A stretch of DNA of 44,394 bases from a virus, in the IMG/VR virus record IMGVR_UViG_3300045999_013288, positions 1 to 44,394 of that record; one strand, given 5' to 3'. Positions within the stretch are counted from its first letter, which is position 1. The number at the start of each line of letters is the position of its first letter. Positions 17,287 through 24,887 of this stretch are shown piece by piece. The notes beneath the pieces are model-generated. The model worked only from the letters and a program-made list of their open reading frames with translations, did not search any database and was not told where the DNA came from. A program made the translations under genes and the position numbers.

Positions 17287-17541
17287 ATGTCTCAAAATTA
17301 TCTAAAAGTACCAAATTTATATAATTTAACTTCGACCAGTAACGTCTCAATTACTGGTGCGAGTTTTTTGCACGCAATACACAACTCAATGACAGACAAT
17401 ACAAAATTATGTGTTTATGTTAACAATGGATTTCTTTTTCATTTTGGAACACATGATTATGTAGCATTTGATCCTCCGTTGCCATTAACTTCGGCAAGAG
17501 TTTCGCCAGGTGGGGCAACGGGTTTATTAATTTATAGTTAA
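17287..17541 (+). CDS. small putative virion protein (84 aa)
   Basis: Unknown. The protein is polar and beta-rich with Thr/Ser/Asn repeats at the start (YNLTSTSNVSITGASF), HFGTHDYVAFDP in the middle and a Gly/Pro turn near the end (SPGGATGLLIYS). No signal peptide or membrane segment. It opens a four-gene plus-strand block with the next gene 2 bases away. The block lies between the tail-tip operon and the fibre gene on the structural strand, which is the only reason to guess a virion role. Confidence 0.6.
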   Translation: MSQNYLKVPNLYNLTSTSNVSITGASFLHAIHNSMTDNTKLCVYVNNGFLFHFGTHDYVAFDPPLPLTSARVSPGGATGLLIYS

Positions 17542-17543
17542 AA

Positions 17544-18023
17544 ATGCCGAATCCAGTTTATAAATCATCAGACGTTTATCACGGTAAAGCCAATCCGCAA
17601 TTCTCCTACATTTATGATGGAGATACTGCGGAATGGCGTCCGATGACGCCTGCTGATTTGGCTGGGATCGGAGATAGTGCATTACTAAAACCTCCAACTA
17701 GCTCTGGATACAGAAACATAAATTTATCTGGAGATCCACAAGTTGTAAGTCAAAATGCCACTAAATTAGTCGGCTTTTTTTTTGATAATAGTCTTAACGA
17801 TGAACCTTTGTTTGTTCAATTTTATAGTTATCCCTACAATCCATCAAGTCCAATTTTAACGTATCCAATTTATGCGAATTCAACTTTAGATCAATTATTT
17901 GCTTATTCCATAGAGCAATTTCAAGGTATTGTAGTCAAAATATCAGAAGATAGAGAGGGCATTTATCCTTGGGCTGGCAATAATGGAACTGGATTAATGT
18001 CCAATATCTATTATAGAGCTTAA
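17544..18023 (+). CDS. putative virion-associated protein (159 aa)
   Basis: Unknown. The N-terminus contains YIYDGDTAEWRPMTPADLAG, a short 'data-and-text' segment of the kind seen in phage tail-fibre adaptor or baseplate decoration proteins. The remainder alternates beta strands rich in Pro, Tyr and Ser (FVQFYSYPYNPSSPILTYPI). No catalytic motif. It is packed 2 bases from both neighbours, which suggests one transcript with coordinated expression. Confidence 0.55.
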   Translation: MPNPVYKSSDVYHGKANPQFSYIYDGDTAEWRPMTPADLAGIGDSALLKPPTSSGYRNINLSGDPQVVSQNATKLVGFFFDNSLNDEPLFVQFYSYPYNPSSPILTYPIYANSTLDQLFAYSIEQFQGIVVKISEDREGIYPWAGNNGTGLMSNIYYRA

Positions 18024-18025
18024 TT

Positions 18026-18769
18026 ATGGGACTTTTTAAAAGAATACCTTATAATAGATTTGTTAATACTGGACAAACTGGTCAGTTTGTTTCTTCGTGT
18101 ACATTTCCTGTTTTTGGGATAAACCCTAGAGAGCAAAAGAGTGGAGAAATGATACTGTCCAATAGTTGTTATCCATCTGGAGCTACTCAGCTTTCATTTT
18201 TTGTTTGTTCTCAAGAAACAGAGGGTTTTAACTTTAATGGAAATCAAAATCTTTCAACTGCTTGTTTTTGCATAAATCTATTTAAAGACTACACCAATCA
18301 AGCTTGGCTAATAAAAAATTCACTAATTGGAATAGGACAACATTCAAACGGCAATAAAGATCAATATTACTCTGCTGATTTGATAGCTTTTGTTTATTCT
18401 GACTCTGGAAGTCCTTATAAAGTAAGGGGTCCATTTAATAATGTTTATACAAAAAGTCAAAATAGTTTTTGTTCAATTATAGAAGCAGCTCCTAGCGGAA
18501 TAGTTTTAAAAGTTTGCGATTCTCCAGATACAAGAATGAAATGGACAAATAAAATTGAAATTATTCAATCAATCAATCAGGAAGAATTGAATATTTTAAC
18601 TGATGAATTGCAGATTTTAGATTATTTTAATGTTTCTCAAAGTCCACAAGATTCGGCAACAAACATTCAAGTTTATAATTTAGGAGATCAAATACCAACA
18701 ATTAATGCTGGAGAAGAAGATGGAGATCCCTATCCAGTGGACATATTTGACGGAGGATTAGATATTTAA
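18026..18769 (+). CDS. putative virion protein sharing the TGQTGQF motif with the fibre
   Basis: 247 residues, unknown family. Near the N-terminus (residues 14-21) it carries NTGQTGQFV, the same short motif that is repeated in the large fibre at 20033-23461 (GTGQTGQFV). That links the two as partners or as products of module exchange. It has about eight cysteines, unusual for a phage structural protein but in line with the fibre. The C-terminus is acidic (AGEEDGDPYPVDIFDGG). No enzyme motif is visible. The next gene follows after 22 bases. Confidence 0.55.
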   Translation: MGLFKRIPYNRFVNTGQTGQFVSSCTFPVFGINPREQKSGEMILSNSCYPSGATQLSFFVCSQETEGFNFNGNQNLSTACFCINLFKDYTNQAWLIKNSLIGIGQHSNGNKDQYYSADLIAFVYSDSGSPYKVRGPFNNVYTKSQNSFCSIIEAAPSGIVLKVCDSPDTRMKWTNKIEIIQSINQEELNILTDELQILDYFNVSQSPQDSATNIQVYNLGDQIPTINAGEEDGDPYPVDIFDGGLDI

Positions 18770-18791
18770 TTTTTTAAATTTATAATTAAAT

Positions 18792-19037
18792 ATGGAATTT
18801 CAACTTCAATCACCCAAAACCGTCACAGTTCGTCCAGCGGAAACGCACGAATTTTCTTCAATTAAAGTTCAAAGAGTATTAGACGATCCAGTTGAACGAA
18901 AAGTAATTGTTTGGCTGGAAGGATTTCCTCATCCAATTGAACTGGCAACTTTGTCAAACGAAAACTATGACAATCCTCAATGGACAAATGAATCTGTTTT
19001 GCAGGCCGTATCAGATTTTATCTCTTCAATTCAGTAA
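18792..19037 (+). CDS. small hypothetical protein (81 aa)
   Basis: Unknown. An 81-residue protein beginning MEFQLQSPKTVTVRPAETHE, with a beta-rich centre (VERKVIVWLEGFPHPIEL) and a C-terminal amphipathic helix (NESVLQAVSDFISSI). It is the last gene before the strong terminator at 19062-19087, so it ends the plus-strand unit that begins at 17287. Its codon use looks slightly less AT-biased than that of its neighbours. No function can be assigned. Confidence 0.6.
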   Translation: MEFQLQSPKTVTVRPAETHEFSSIKVQRVLDDPVERKVIVWLEGFPHPIELATLSNENYDNPQWTNESVLQAVSDFISSIQ

Positions 19038-19061
19038 TATTTAAATAAAAAATTAAATAAA

Positions 19062-19087
19062 AAAGCCCCGCATTGCGGGGCTTTTTT
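19062..19087. terminator. bidirectional rho-independent terminator
   Basis: GCCCCGC (19065-19071), loop ATT, GCGGGGC (19075-19081), flanked by an A-run on the left and a T-run on the right. It can terminate both the rightward four-gene unit ending at 19037 and the leftward GT9 gene ending at 19106. It is one of only two classical terminators in the window. Confidence 0.93.
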
Positions 19088-19105
19088 TGTTCTATGTTTT
19101 TTATT

Positions 19106-19981
19106 TTATTGAAAGTTTTTTACGACTTCTGTCAAATCAAAAACGTCTGCTGAATTATATGGGTAATCATGAATCCTATGTCCAGAAAAATCATATTCTT
19201 CAACAAATCCTTCTACAGGTGGTTGTTTGATTGTTTTTAATTTTGGATCTATCGATATGTTTTTATTGTTCTTGTATCCAAAAACAACGGGTTTGTTTGT
19301 AATCCAGCATACAGTTGTTTGCAGATTAAAAGCAGCGGCAGCATGCTGCATAAAACTATCAATTCCCAATCTAGCTTGAGAAGCAGAAACTAATCCAAAC
19401 AAGTCTCTAAATGGCGCATGCACATGTTGAACATTTTGAAGTTTAATTTGATCTTCCCGACAAATCTGAAGAATGTGATATTTTTGGCTCAAAACATTTG
19501 CAATTGCTTGTGCTTGATGGGGCGGAATATCTCTATTCCAACTGTATTGTAAATCTTTGTGGCCGCCACCAAAAGGCTGAAAAATCAATGTCGGTTTTCC
19601 AGTCGGAGATTGAAATCTTGTTTTGTTTATTTCTACTGGATTTAAATATAATTCTGGCTTTGGTCCATCGTATTTAATTCCTAAAACTTGACACCAAGCT
19701 TCTGTGAGGTGCATATCTTTTTTTAGATATCCCTTCGCAAGATATGGTTCATCGCACATAAAAATTGTTCCATCTCCTTTTACAAAATCTTCATAAAAAT
19801 AAGGAGCCATTCCAACTCTATAAAATCTATAAACATTTGGGTTACCAATAAAAACTTCTGGATATCCAGTTAAAACAATTAAATTATAATCGGGGTACGC
19901 TTTTTTAATTGCCCTGCATACGGCGGTAGCCATAATTGACTTTCCGATTCCTCCGTTAATTTGAAAAATAATGTTCTTCAT
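19106..19981 (-). CDS. family 9 glycosyltransferase (heptosyltransferase type)
   Basis: 291 residues, one complete GT-B enzyme related to ADP-heptose:LPS heptosyltransferases. Visible features: the N-terminal glycine loop FQINGGIGKSIMATAVCRAI, a conserved centre LHLTEAWCQVLGIKYDGPKP (the same region that is broken in the split GT9 gene), the nucleotide-sugar loop LIFQPFGGGHKDLQYSW, and ARLGIDSFMQHAAAAFNLQT, the acceptor/donor signature. It acts in the cytoplasm, transferring a sugar from an activated donor; the donor is not determinable. It is a monocistronic leftward gene wedged between two structural plus-strand units, with TATAAT 6 bases before its ATG and a shared terminator after it. Confidence 0.8.
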   Translation of the reverse strand: MKNIIFQINGGIGKSIMATAVCRAIKKAYPDYNLIVLTGYPEVFIGNPNVYRFYRVGMAPYFYEDFVKGDGTIFMCDEPYLAKGYLKKDMHLTEAWCQVLGIKYDGPKPELYLNPVEINKTRFQSPTGKPTLIFQPFGGGHKDLQYSWNRDIPPHQAQAIANVLSQKYHILQICREDQIKLQNVQHVHAPFRDLFGLVSASQARLGIDSFMQHAAAAFNLQTTVCWITNKPVVFGYKNNKNISIDPKLKTIKQPPVEGFVEEYDFSGHRIHDYPYNSADVFDLTEVVKNFQ

Positions 19982-19987
19982 TTATAA

Positions 19988-19993
19988 ATTATA
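19988..19993 (-). promoter_or_regulatory. -10 element TATAAT, 6 bases before ATG
   Basis: A perfect leftward TATAAT lies 6 bases before the ATG at 19981 in a very AT-rich divergent gap. The predicted transcript starts at the start codon. The AT-rich context makes chance matches likelier here than at other sites. Confidence 0.4.
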
Positions 19994-20009
19994 AAATATA
20001 TAGTGTAAA
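19993..20009 (+). promoter_or_regulatory. AGTGTAA-class -10 element for the fibre gene
   Basis: ATATATAGTGTAAAA, with TGTAAA at 20004-20009, lies 23 bases before the fibre ATG. Unlike the other copies it leaves room for a short leader with a strong ribosome site. Confidence 0.5.
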
Positions 20010-20022
20010 AATAAACATAATT

Positions 20023-20032
20023 AGGAAAAAGG
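20023..20032 (+). promoter_or_regulatory. strong ribosome binding site of the fibre gene
   Basis: AGGAAAAAGG directly before the ATG at 20033 is the clearest Shine-Dalgarno sequence among the unit-leading genes. It contrasts with the missing sites upstream of the predicted leaderless genes and suggests high fibre output. Confidence 0.6.
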
Positions 20033-23000
20033 ATGAGCATATTAATACTTTCCAATTCTAGTGGTCAAATAGAATGCGCAATTAGTCAATCTTATGATAG
20101 ACTGACAAAATCTTATGCAGGTCCATTAATCGCCTCTACAAATTCAGCGAGTGGATTTACAATTCAAAATGGGAACAAACAAACGGGCATGTTTGTGGGC
20201 AACTCATCGATTGATTTTCATAGAAATAATATTTGTTTTAAAGACAATTCAAATTTAAGATTTAATTTAAATCCAAATTATTGCTTAAGTATTTCTGGAA
20301 CCTCCTTGTATGTTTTTGGCACCGATGGAACCGTCTCACTTGGATCTGGAATAAATTTAAATTATAAAGGAATACAATCTTATTCGACTAATCCTAGTTT
20401 AATTTTAGTGAATTCCGACTCAAATTGTAATCAAGCAATTAGATTTTTAAATAAAAACACGGAACAAATATTTAATATTTGTCAACAAGGCGAAAATGGA
20501 ACTTCATTTTCTGGAAAATATTTAGATTTTAAAACTAGCTTGGGATCTAAATTTTGCTTAAGTGGAAATAGCATTTCTTTAAATGCTCAAATAAATCCAA
20601 ATTATTGTCAATCTTTTGGTGGAGACAGTTTATTTTCTGGAAATGTTTATATTCATGGAGAATTAAGTGGGTCGGGAAATTTTAATTTTTCTGGAGATTC
20701 AAATTCAAATTTTTGTGTTTCAAATAGAAGTTATTTTAATTCATCTGGATTTTTTCATTCTGGAGTTTGTGTTTGTAAGGGGTTAAATGTTACTGATTAT
20801 ATTTCTTCCAATTCTGGAATTTTTTGCACAATCAGTGGTAAATCATTATTTATAAATAATATCACTGGAGATAATTTTTGTTTTAAAAATTTTGGAACAA
20901 TTGGAGAAAATGGATTAAATTTAACTGGAATTAAAACAAATTGCATTTCTAGTCTGTGCTCTTGTAATATTTCAATTGTTTCTTTGGATGGTTTTTTAAA
21001 CGCAAATGTTCCAAACGTAAATATCACTGGAGATTTAAATTTATCTGGAAATATAAAAATATCATCAACAAATACTACTCAAAATTTTATTCGAGCAAAT
21101 TCTCTTGCGATCTGTTCTACTGGAAATAGTTCATTTAATAATTTAATTTCTGGTGGAGTATGTGCGCCTGGAACTTCTTTATTTGAGTGCGCGTGCGTAG
21201 GTTTGGGAAGATTTTATTGTGACACTCCGTCTTCTTTTTCTTGTTTCTTTCATCCAATATGCACGACTAGGGGATTAAAAACAACTTGTATTAGTGGGGA
21301 CGGAATCGTTGTCAGTTCTACTTGTTCAACTCTTGTTTGCGGCGAAAATATTCATTCAAGATGTTTTTCTGGGCAAACTGGTTTTTTTGCAAATTTATCT
21401 GGATGTGGAGTTGGAATTTTTGATCAAAGTTTAAGATTAAAATCTCTTGATCGAAATGGAGCTTCAATAGGAAATGTTTTATGCTGGTCAGATAGTTCTA
21501 ATTCTTGGGTTCCAGGCAATGTGCAGCTCACAAACAACGGAATTTCCCTTGCTTCTCCAAGTCCAAACACTTGTTTGGGTTCGCCTATTTGTTGGAATGG
21601 TACTGCTTGGGGGGTTGGACAAGCGTATGTAGCAACTGGACAAACTGGAACATTCGAAACTACTGGATATGCCCGCCGATGTTTTGTGACTACGGGTCAG
21701 ACGGGAGATTTGAGATTTATTAAATGCCCTTCAAATGCTGTAACGAACTGTGTGCTTTGCTATGATGGCACAAATTGGGTCGCTGGAACTGTAGCTGGAG
21801 GTGGTGGTGGAACTACCCTTACTGCTGGAAGCTCCGCAAATTCAGCTTTGTGTTGGAATGGGGTTGCTTGGGCAGCTGGACAGACATATGTAGCAACTGG
21901 TCAAACTGGACAATTCGTAGGCACGGGTCAAACTGGACAATTCGTAGGCACGGGTCAAACTGGAAATTTTTTAACTAATTTTTTTGGTACTGGACCAAAC
22001 AGAGTTATTCAAAGTCTTCCAAAAGAAAATTTAATTTTAATGGGGGTTGATAATTGCATACTTTCGCTAAATTCTGGAAATAATTTAATTATCGGTGGAT
22101 CAGGAATATGCATTGGTTCAGGAGCACAAAATATAGTTGCAATTGCTTCAACTTTAAGTTTGGACATAATAAGTGGCAAAAAAAATATTATTTTACTAGG
22201 AAGACAAGGAGATCTTTTTCCAGGTGTTGCTTATCAAGATGATACAACATACGTCAATAATTTGTGTGCTGATTGGAATATTTGCGCTGAGAATATGATA
22301 CAAGCAAATTTTCACATTTGTAGTAACACGAATATAATAGCACAAAGTAAAGTTTGCGGTTTTGATTCCGTTATATCTCCATGGGGTTGCTTCAGTAGTA
22401 TTTGTACCTCTGCAAATACATTTAAACTTTGTAATCTGGAGCAAGGTGGCGCAACACAAGGACAAGTTATTTGCTGGAATGGTACAAATTGGGGGGCTGG
22501 AGCCGCAGGTGGGGGTGGATCTGTAGATTTGACAGCTTATGTTCAAAAAACTGACACTGGTCAATTTGAAACCAGCGGATATGCTCGCCGATGTTTTGTG
22601 ACCACAGGTCAAACTGGTCAATTTTTAGGAACAAATCAAGTTAAATCAATCCCCTTAAAAAATTTATGCCAAGATAACGCAACGGCTGGACAAGTTATTT
22701 GCTGGAATGGAGCGCTTAACTGCTGGACTCCTGGAAATACAGCAGCAATAGATTTAAATTCCTATGTCTTAAAATCTGAAACTGGTCAGTACGAAAGTAG
22801 CGGATATGCTCGCCAATGTTTTTTAACAACTGGACAGAACATCTTTATCTCTGGTTTGTATATAACAGGATATAATATTACTGCGCGTAATTGTATTAGT
22901 GGTAATATAATAAGTCCATCTATTTGCTCTTTTAACGATATTTATTCTAATAGAAATATTCATATTAGAAATAATGCAATATATGGAGTATCTAGCGTTA

Positions 23001-23461
23001 GTTCCGAAGCAAATTCCCAATGTGGTTTTGTTTACGAAGGAGCGTTTGGTGTCTCTGGGAACTCTACTACTCATGCTCAAAACACTTTAATAGCTTCTTG
23101 CGAGTTTTTGAGTCTTATTAACGCAGGACAAGCAAGTGCTCCATACTATTATGCATATATAAATTTTGATATTTCAGCTTTTTATAAAAACAATCTTAGT
23201 CCATCTTATGGAATTATTAATTTAGATTGGTTTGGTAAGTTTTGTACGGCAACGTCAGCTTGGGTTAATGTGACCTGTACGCAAGTAAGAAAAAACGCCT
23301 ACGGCTTTAATCTTCCTAGTCCTACTTTTACTTTAAAACCGCCTATTAATGCATTTCCATTAATAAACTTTTGCCAATTTTCTTTTGGCGCTACTCCTCC
23401 CAATCCTCGAATATACACTTGTTACAGCGTAAAATATCGAGCGCACTTATTCGATAAATAA
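20033..23461 (+). CDS. large cysteine-rich repeat tail fibre / adhesin
   Basis: 1142 residues, dominated by Asn, Ser, Gly and Thr in short beta-strand repeats, as expected of a fibrous trimer. Repeats: NPNYC; CWNGxxW modules (near bases 21590, 21850, 22470 and 22700); GYARRCFVTTGQTG (three copies); and tandem GTGQTGQFV. About 58 cysteines are present (roughly 5%), spread over the whole length, often as F/I-C between strands. This is very unusual for a protein assembled in a reducing cytoplasm. Glycine runs (AGGGGGTT) look like hinges. The C-terminal 200 residues lack the repeats and may be the receptor-binding head. It could bind metal through the cysteines or cross-link after lysis. The shared motif links it to the gene at 18026. 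Confidence 0.72.
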   Translation: MSILILSNSSGQIECAISQSYDRLTKSYAGPLIASTNSASGFTIQNGNKQTGMFVGNSSIDFHRNNICFKDNSNLRFNLNPNYCLSISGTSLYVFGTDGTVSLGSGINLNYKGIQSYSTNPSLILVNSDSNCNQAIRFLNKNTEQIFNICQQGENGTSFSGKYLDFKTSLGSKFCLSGNSISLNAQINPNYCQSFGGDSLFSGNVYIHGELSGSGNFNFSGDSNSNFCVSNRSYFNSSGFFHSGVCVCKGLNVTDYISSNSGIFCTISGKSLFINNITGDNFCFKNFGTIGENGLNLTGIKTNCISSLCSCNISIVSLDGFLNANVPNVNITGDLNLSGNIKISSTNTTQNFIRANSLAICSTGNSSFNNLISGGVCAPGTSLFECACVGLGRFYCDTPSSFSCFFHPICTTRGLKTTCISGDGIVVSSTCSTLVCGENIHSRCFSGQTGFFANLSGCGVGIFDQSLRLKSLDRNGASIGNVLCWSDSSNSWVPGNVQLTNNGISLASPSPNTCLGSPICWNGTAWGVGQAYVATGQTGTFETTGYARRCFVTTGQTGDLRFIKCPSNAVTNCVLCYDGTNWVAGTVAGGGGGTTLTAGSSANSALCWNGVAWAAGQTYVATGQTGQFVGTGQTGQFVGTGQTGNFLTNFFGTGPNRVIQSLPKENLILMGVDNCILSLNSGNNLIIGGSGICIGSGAQNIVAIASTLSLDIISGKKNIILLGRQGDLFPGVAYQDDTTYVNNLCADWNICAENMIQANFHICSNTNIIAQSKVCGFDSVISPWGCFSSICTSANTFKLCNLEQGGATQGQVICWNGTNWGAGAAGGGGSVDLTAYVQKTDTGQFETSGYARRCFVTTGQTGQFLGTNQVKSIPLKNLCQDNATAGQVICWNGALNCWTPGNTAAIDLNSYVLKSETGQYESSGYARQCFLTTGQNIFISGLYITGYNITARNCISGNIISPSICSFNDIYSNRNIHIRNNAIYGVSSVSSEANSQCGFVYEGAFGVSGNSTTHAQNTLIASCEFLSLINAGQASAPYYYAYINFDISAFYKNNLSPSYGIINLDWFGKFCTATSAWVNVTCTQVRKNAYGFNLPSPTFTLKPPINAFPLINFCQFSFGATPPNPRIYTCYSVKYRAHLFDK
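21899..21965 (+). repeat. 27-bp tandem repeat in the fibre gene
   Basis: GGTCAAACTGGACAATTCG plus TAGGCACG, period 27 bases, repeats from 21899 and 21926, with a partial third unit from 21953. It encodes nine residues, TGQTGQFVG. The two full units are almost identical at DNA level, so the expansion is recent or held by gene conversion, and copy number could vary between relatives. Confidence 0.9.
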
Positions 23462-24538
23462 TTAATCTAAAATTAGTTCATTAAATTTTTGAATAAAAAT
23501 TTCTTTATTTTTTCTGAATTCATTTATTTGATCAAATCTATAAAAATGATTTGAAAAATAATGACCAAGTTTAGACATTTTTGAAACTCTTGTTTTGTTT
23601 AGTACAATTACTTCTTTAATGTACCCCCTAATCATATCCAAGAATTTTTTTCTAATCCAGATTTCTTTGCATATTTTATACTCCTCCAAATAAGATCCAG
23701 CCTTAAGTCTATTTTCAATGATATTCATGTTTTTTATTTTATTTGTAATGAAATCATATTCATGAACTCCTGACATTTGAGCTTCAAAAACAAGATTTGC
23801 TAAATCAAAAAATGGGCTTCCAACAAAAGAATTTTCAAAATTTATAAATTTATATAAATTTGAATTACTAATTATAGTACTTAAATTTAAATTTCCATGA
23901 ACAAATTGATTTAAATTTAATTTACTTTTTTTGTTTTCGTAAATTTTAAAAATTTCATCGTAGACGTTTTCATAAATTTTCTTTATAAAAGAAAAAATTT
24001 CTTCTTCTATCTTTTCTACATAGCATAAAATATTATCGAAACTTATTTGGTGATACTCTAAAAAAGATTTTGTATCATCTAAATATGGCCAAACTTCTTT
24101 AGGAGGACAATACTTATGTATTGTTGCTAGTGCGATATCTAGATTTTCATTATTTAGTAAATTTGAAGCTCCAATTTGAAACATATTATCTGAATATTCA
24201 AATGTTTGTATTGTGTAATATATAGTTTTTCCATATTCAATTTGATTTCTATCAATCATTTGTGGGCTGATTTGCAAATATTCTATTCCTTTTAAAATCA
24301 TATGTTCATAAAAAATTGGAACTGAATCAAAAGACATTTTTAAACAAAAGCCCTTATCTTGACTTTCGACTAAAAAAGAATCATATTCATCATTCTCGTC
24401 TATAAGTTTTATTTTCTTTAATGAATTTTCTCCATGCCTAGACATTATAAGTTTAATAATGTCAAATTGAGATTCTGAAATAAAATCTGCTTGTGGCGTT
24501 AAAAATAATCTTTGACTGTATGCTGAAGTTATGCTCAT
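23462..24538 (-). CDS. APH/choline-kinase-fold protein, probable pseudokinase
   Basis: 358 residues with the aminoglycoside-phosphotransferase fold: a possible nucleotide lysine (GFCLKMS, Lys67), the catalytic-loop position VHGNLNLSTI (214-222), the metal-loop position FINFEN (231-236) and the family tail SPFFDLANLVFE with Asp245. In active members the motifs read HGDxxxxN and IDFE/IDWE. Here the catalytic Asp is Asn216, the metal Asn is Thr221, and the DFG-like Asp is Asn233. Phosphotransfer is therefore doubtful; it may be a binding protein. I start at ATG 24538, because an in-frame GTG at 24565 lies inside the upstream terminator. A TGTAAT element sits 7 bases before the ATG. It converges tail to tail with the fibre gene, whose stop codon it abuts. 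Confidence 0.62.
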   Translation of the reverse strand: MSITSAYSQRLFLTPQADFISESQFDIIKLIMSRHGENSLKKIKLIDENDEYDSFLVESQDKGFCLKMSFDSVPIFYEHMILKGIEYLQISPQMIDRNQIEYGKTIYYTIQTFEYSDNMFQIGASNLLNNENLDIALATIHKYCPPKEVWPYLDDTKSFLEYHQISFDNILCYVEKIEEEIFSFIKKIYENVYDEIFKIYENKKSKLNLNQFVHGNLNLSTIISNSNLYKFINFENSFVGSPFFDLANLVFEAQMSGVHEYDFITNKIKNMNIIENRLKAGSYLEEYKICKEIWIRKKFLDMIRGYIKEVIVLNKTRVSKMSKLGHYFSNHFYRFDQINEFRKNKEIFIQKFNELILD

Positions 24539-24545
24539 ACTTATT

Positions 24546-24551
24546 ATTACA
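24546..24551 (-). promoter_or_regulatory. TGTAAT -10 element, 7 bases before ATG
   Basis: TTGTAAT immediately follows the terminator T-run and lies 7 bases before the ATG at 24538. It is the same position as in the AGTGTAAT class, although the base before TGTAAT differs (T for G). No -35 is visible. Confidence 0.4.
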
Positions 24552-24554
24552 ATA

Positions 24555-24584
24555 AAAAACCCCACCTTGTGGTGGGGTTTTTTG
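24555..24584. terminator. rho-independent terminator after the small basic gene
   Basis: AAAAAACCCCACC, loop TTGT, GGTGGGGTTTTTT: a seven-pair GC-rich stem with A- and T-runs on the two sides. Read leftward it ends the transcript of the 24607-24849 gene and insulates it from the APH-fold gene. Confidence 0.93.
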
Positions 24585-24606
24585 TTAAGAAGGTTTTTTT
24601 AAGAAA

Positions 24607-24849
24607 TTAAACTGATGCTCCAGCCACTTGAGTCTTCAAGATCCTTCTATTTCGAACTCTATTTCGATCGTAAACCATGAGGTAGCGATCTGATTGGCTT
24701 CGATATTGAGCGTTAATGCATTCGCCACTCTTGAGGTAGAGTCCAAAAAAGCGACCACCAGTATTGGTTAGACGCTCAAATAGCGTTGGAGCTACAACTC
24801 TAGTTGCTGTTGCGTTTGTGCGATTTGTAGTAATTCTAGTAGTACTCAT
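24607..24849 (-). CDS. small basic protein, probably highly expressed (80 aa)
   Basis: Unknown family. 80 residues, Arg/Thr-rich, pI clearly basic: N-terminal STTRITTNRTNATATRVV, then FGLYLKSGECINAQYRSQSD and RNRVRNRRILKTQ. The second half could be a small beta barrel of SH3 type, such as nucleic-acid binders have. The codons are visibly less AT-rich than in the surroundings. The gene has a near-consensus promoter and its own terminator, so it is a single-gene unit built for strong expression. Candidates are a DNA- or RNA-binding protein or a host-takeover factor; none can be proved here. Confidence 0.65.
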   Translation of the reverse strand: MSTTRITTNRTNATATRVVAPTLFERLTNTGGRFFGLYLKSGECINAQYRSQSDRYLMVYDRNRVRNRRILKTQVAGASV

Positions 24850-24858
24850 ATGTGTAGG

Positions 24859-24887
24859 ATATTAAACAAATACTATCTCATTGTCAA
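24859..24887 (-). promoter_or_regulatory. near-consensus sigma70 promoter TTGACA-17-TAATAT
   Basis: Read leftward: TTGACA (24887-24882), a spacer of exactly 17 bases, TAATAT (24864-24859), then 9 bases to the ATG at 24849. Start-point spacing predicts a leader of 0-3 bases. It is the strongest-looking promoter in the window. Confidence 0.75.

Noticed and set aside
22196-22621. 141-residue minus-strand frame inside the fibre gene
   Set aside because: Arises from the repeat composition of the fibre on the opposite strand; no motif, and it starts inside the repeats.
20033-23461. Collagen-like fibre
   Set aside because: GTGQTG repeats look Gly-rich, but there is no sustained Gly-X-Y periodicity; the nine-residue repeat and beta-rich context fit a beta-structured fibre.
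24201-24225. GTGTAATATATAG on the plus strand inside the APH-fold gene
   Set aside because: It contains the promoter-like core but lies within a coding region, in the wrong direction, with no gene start after it; counted as chance.
24539-24565. GTG start at 24565 for the APH-fold gene (nine extra residues MGFFIVIIS)
   Set aside because: Those codons lie in the terminator T-run and across the TGTAAT element; the ATG at 24538 fits the 7-base geometry seen elsewhere.
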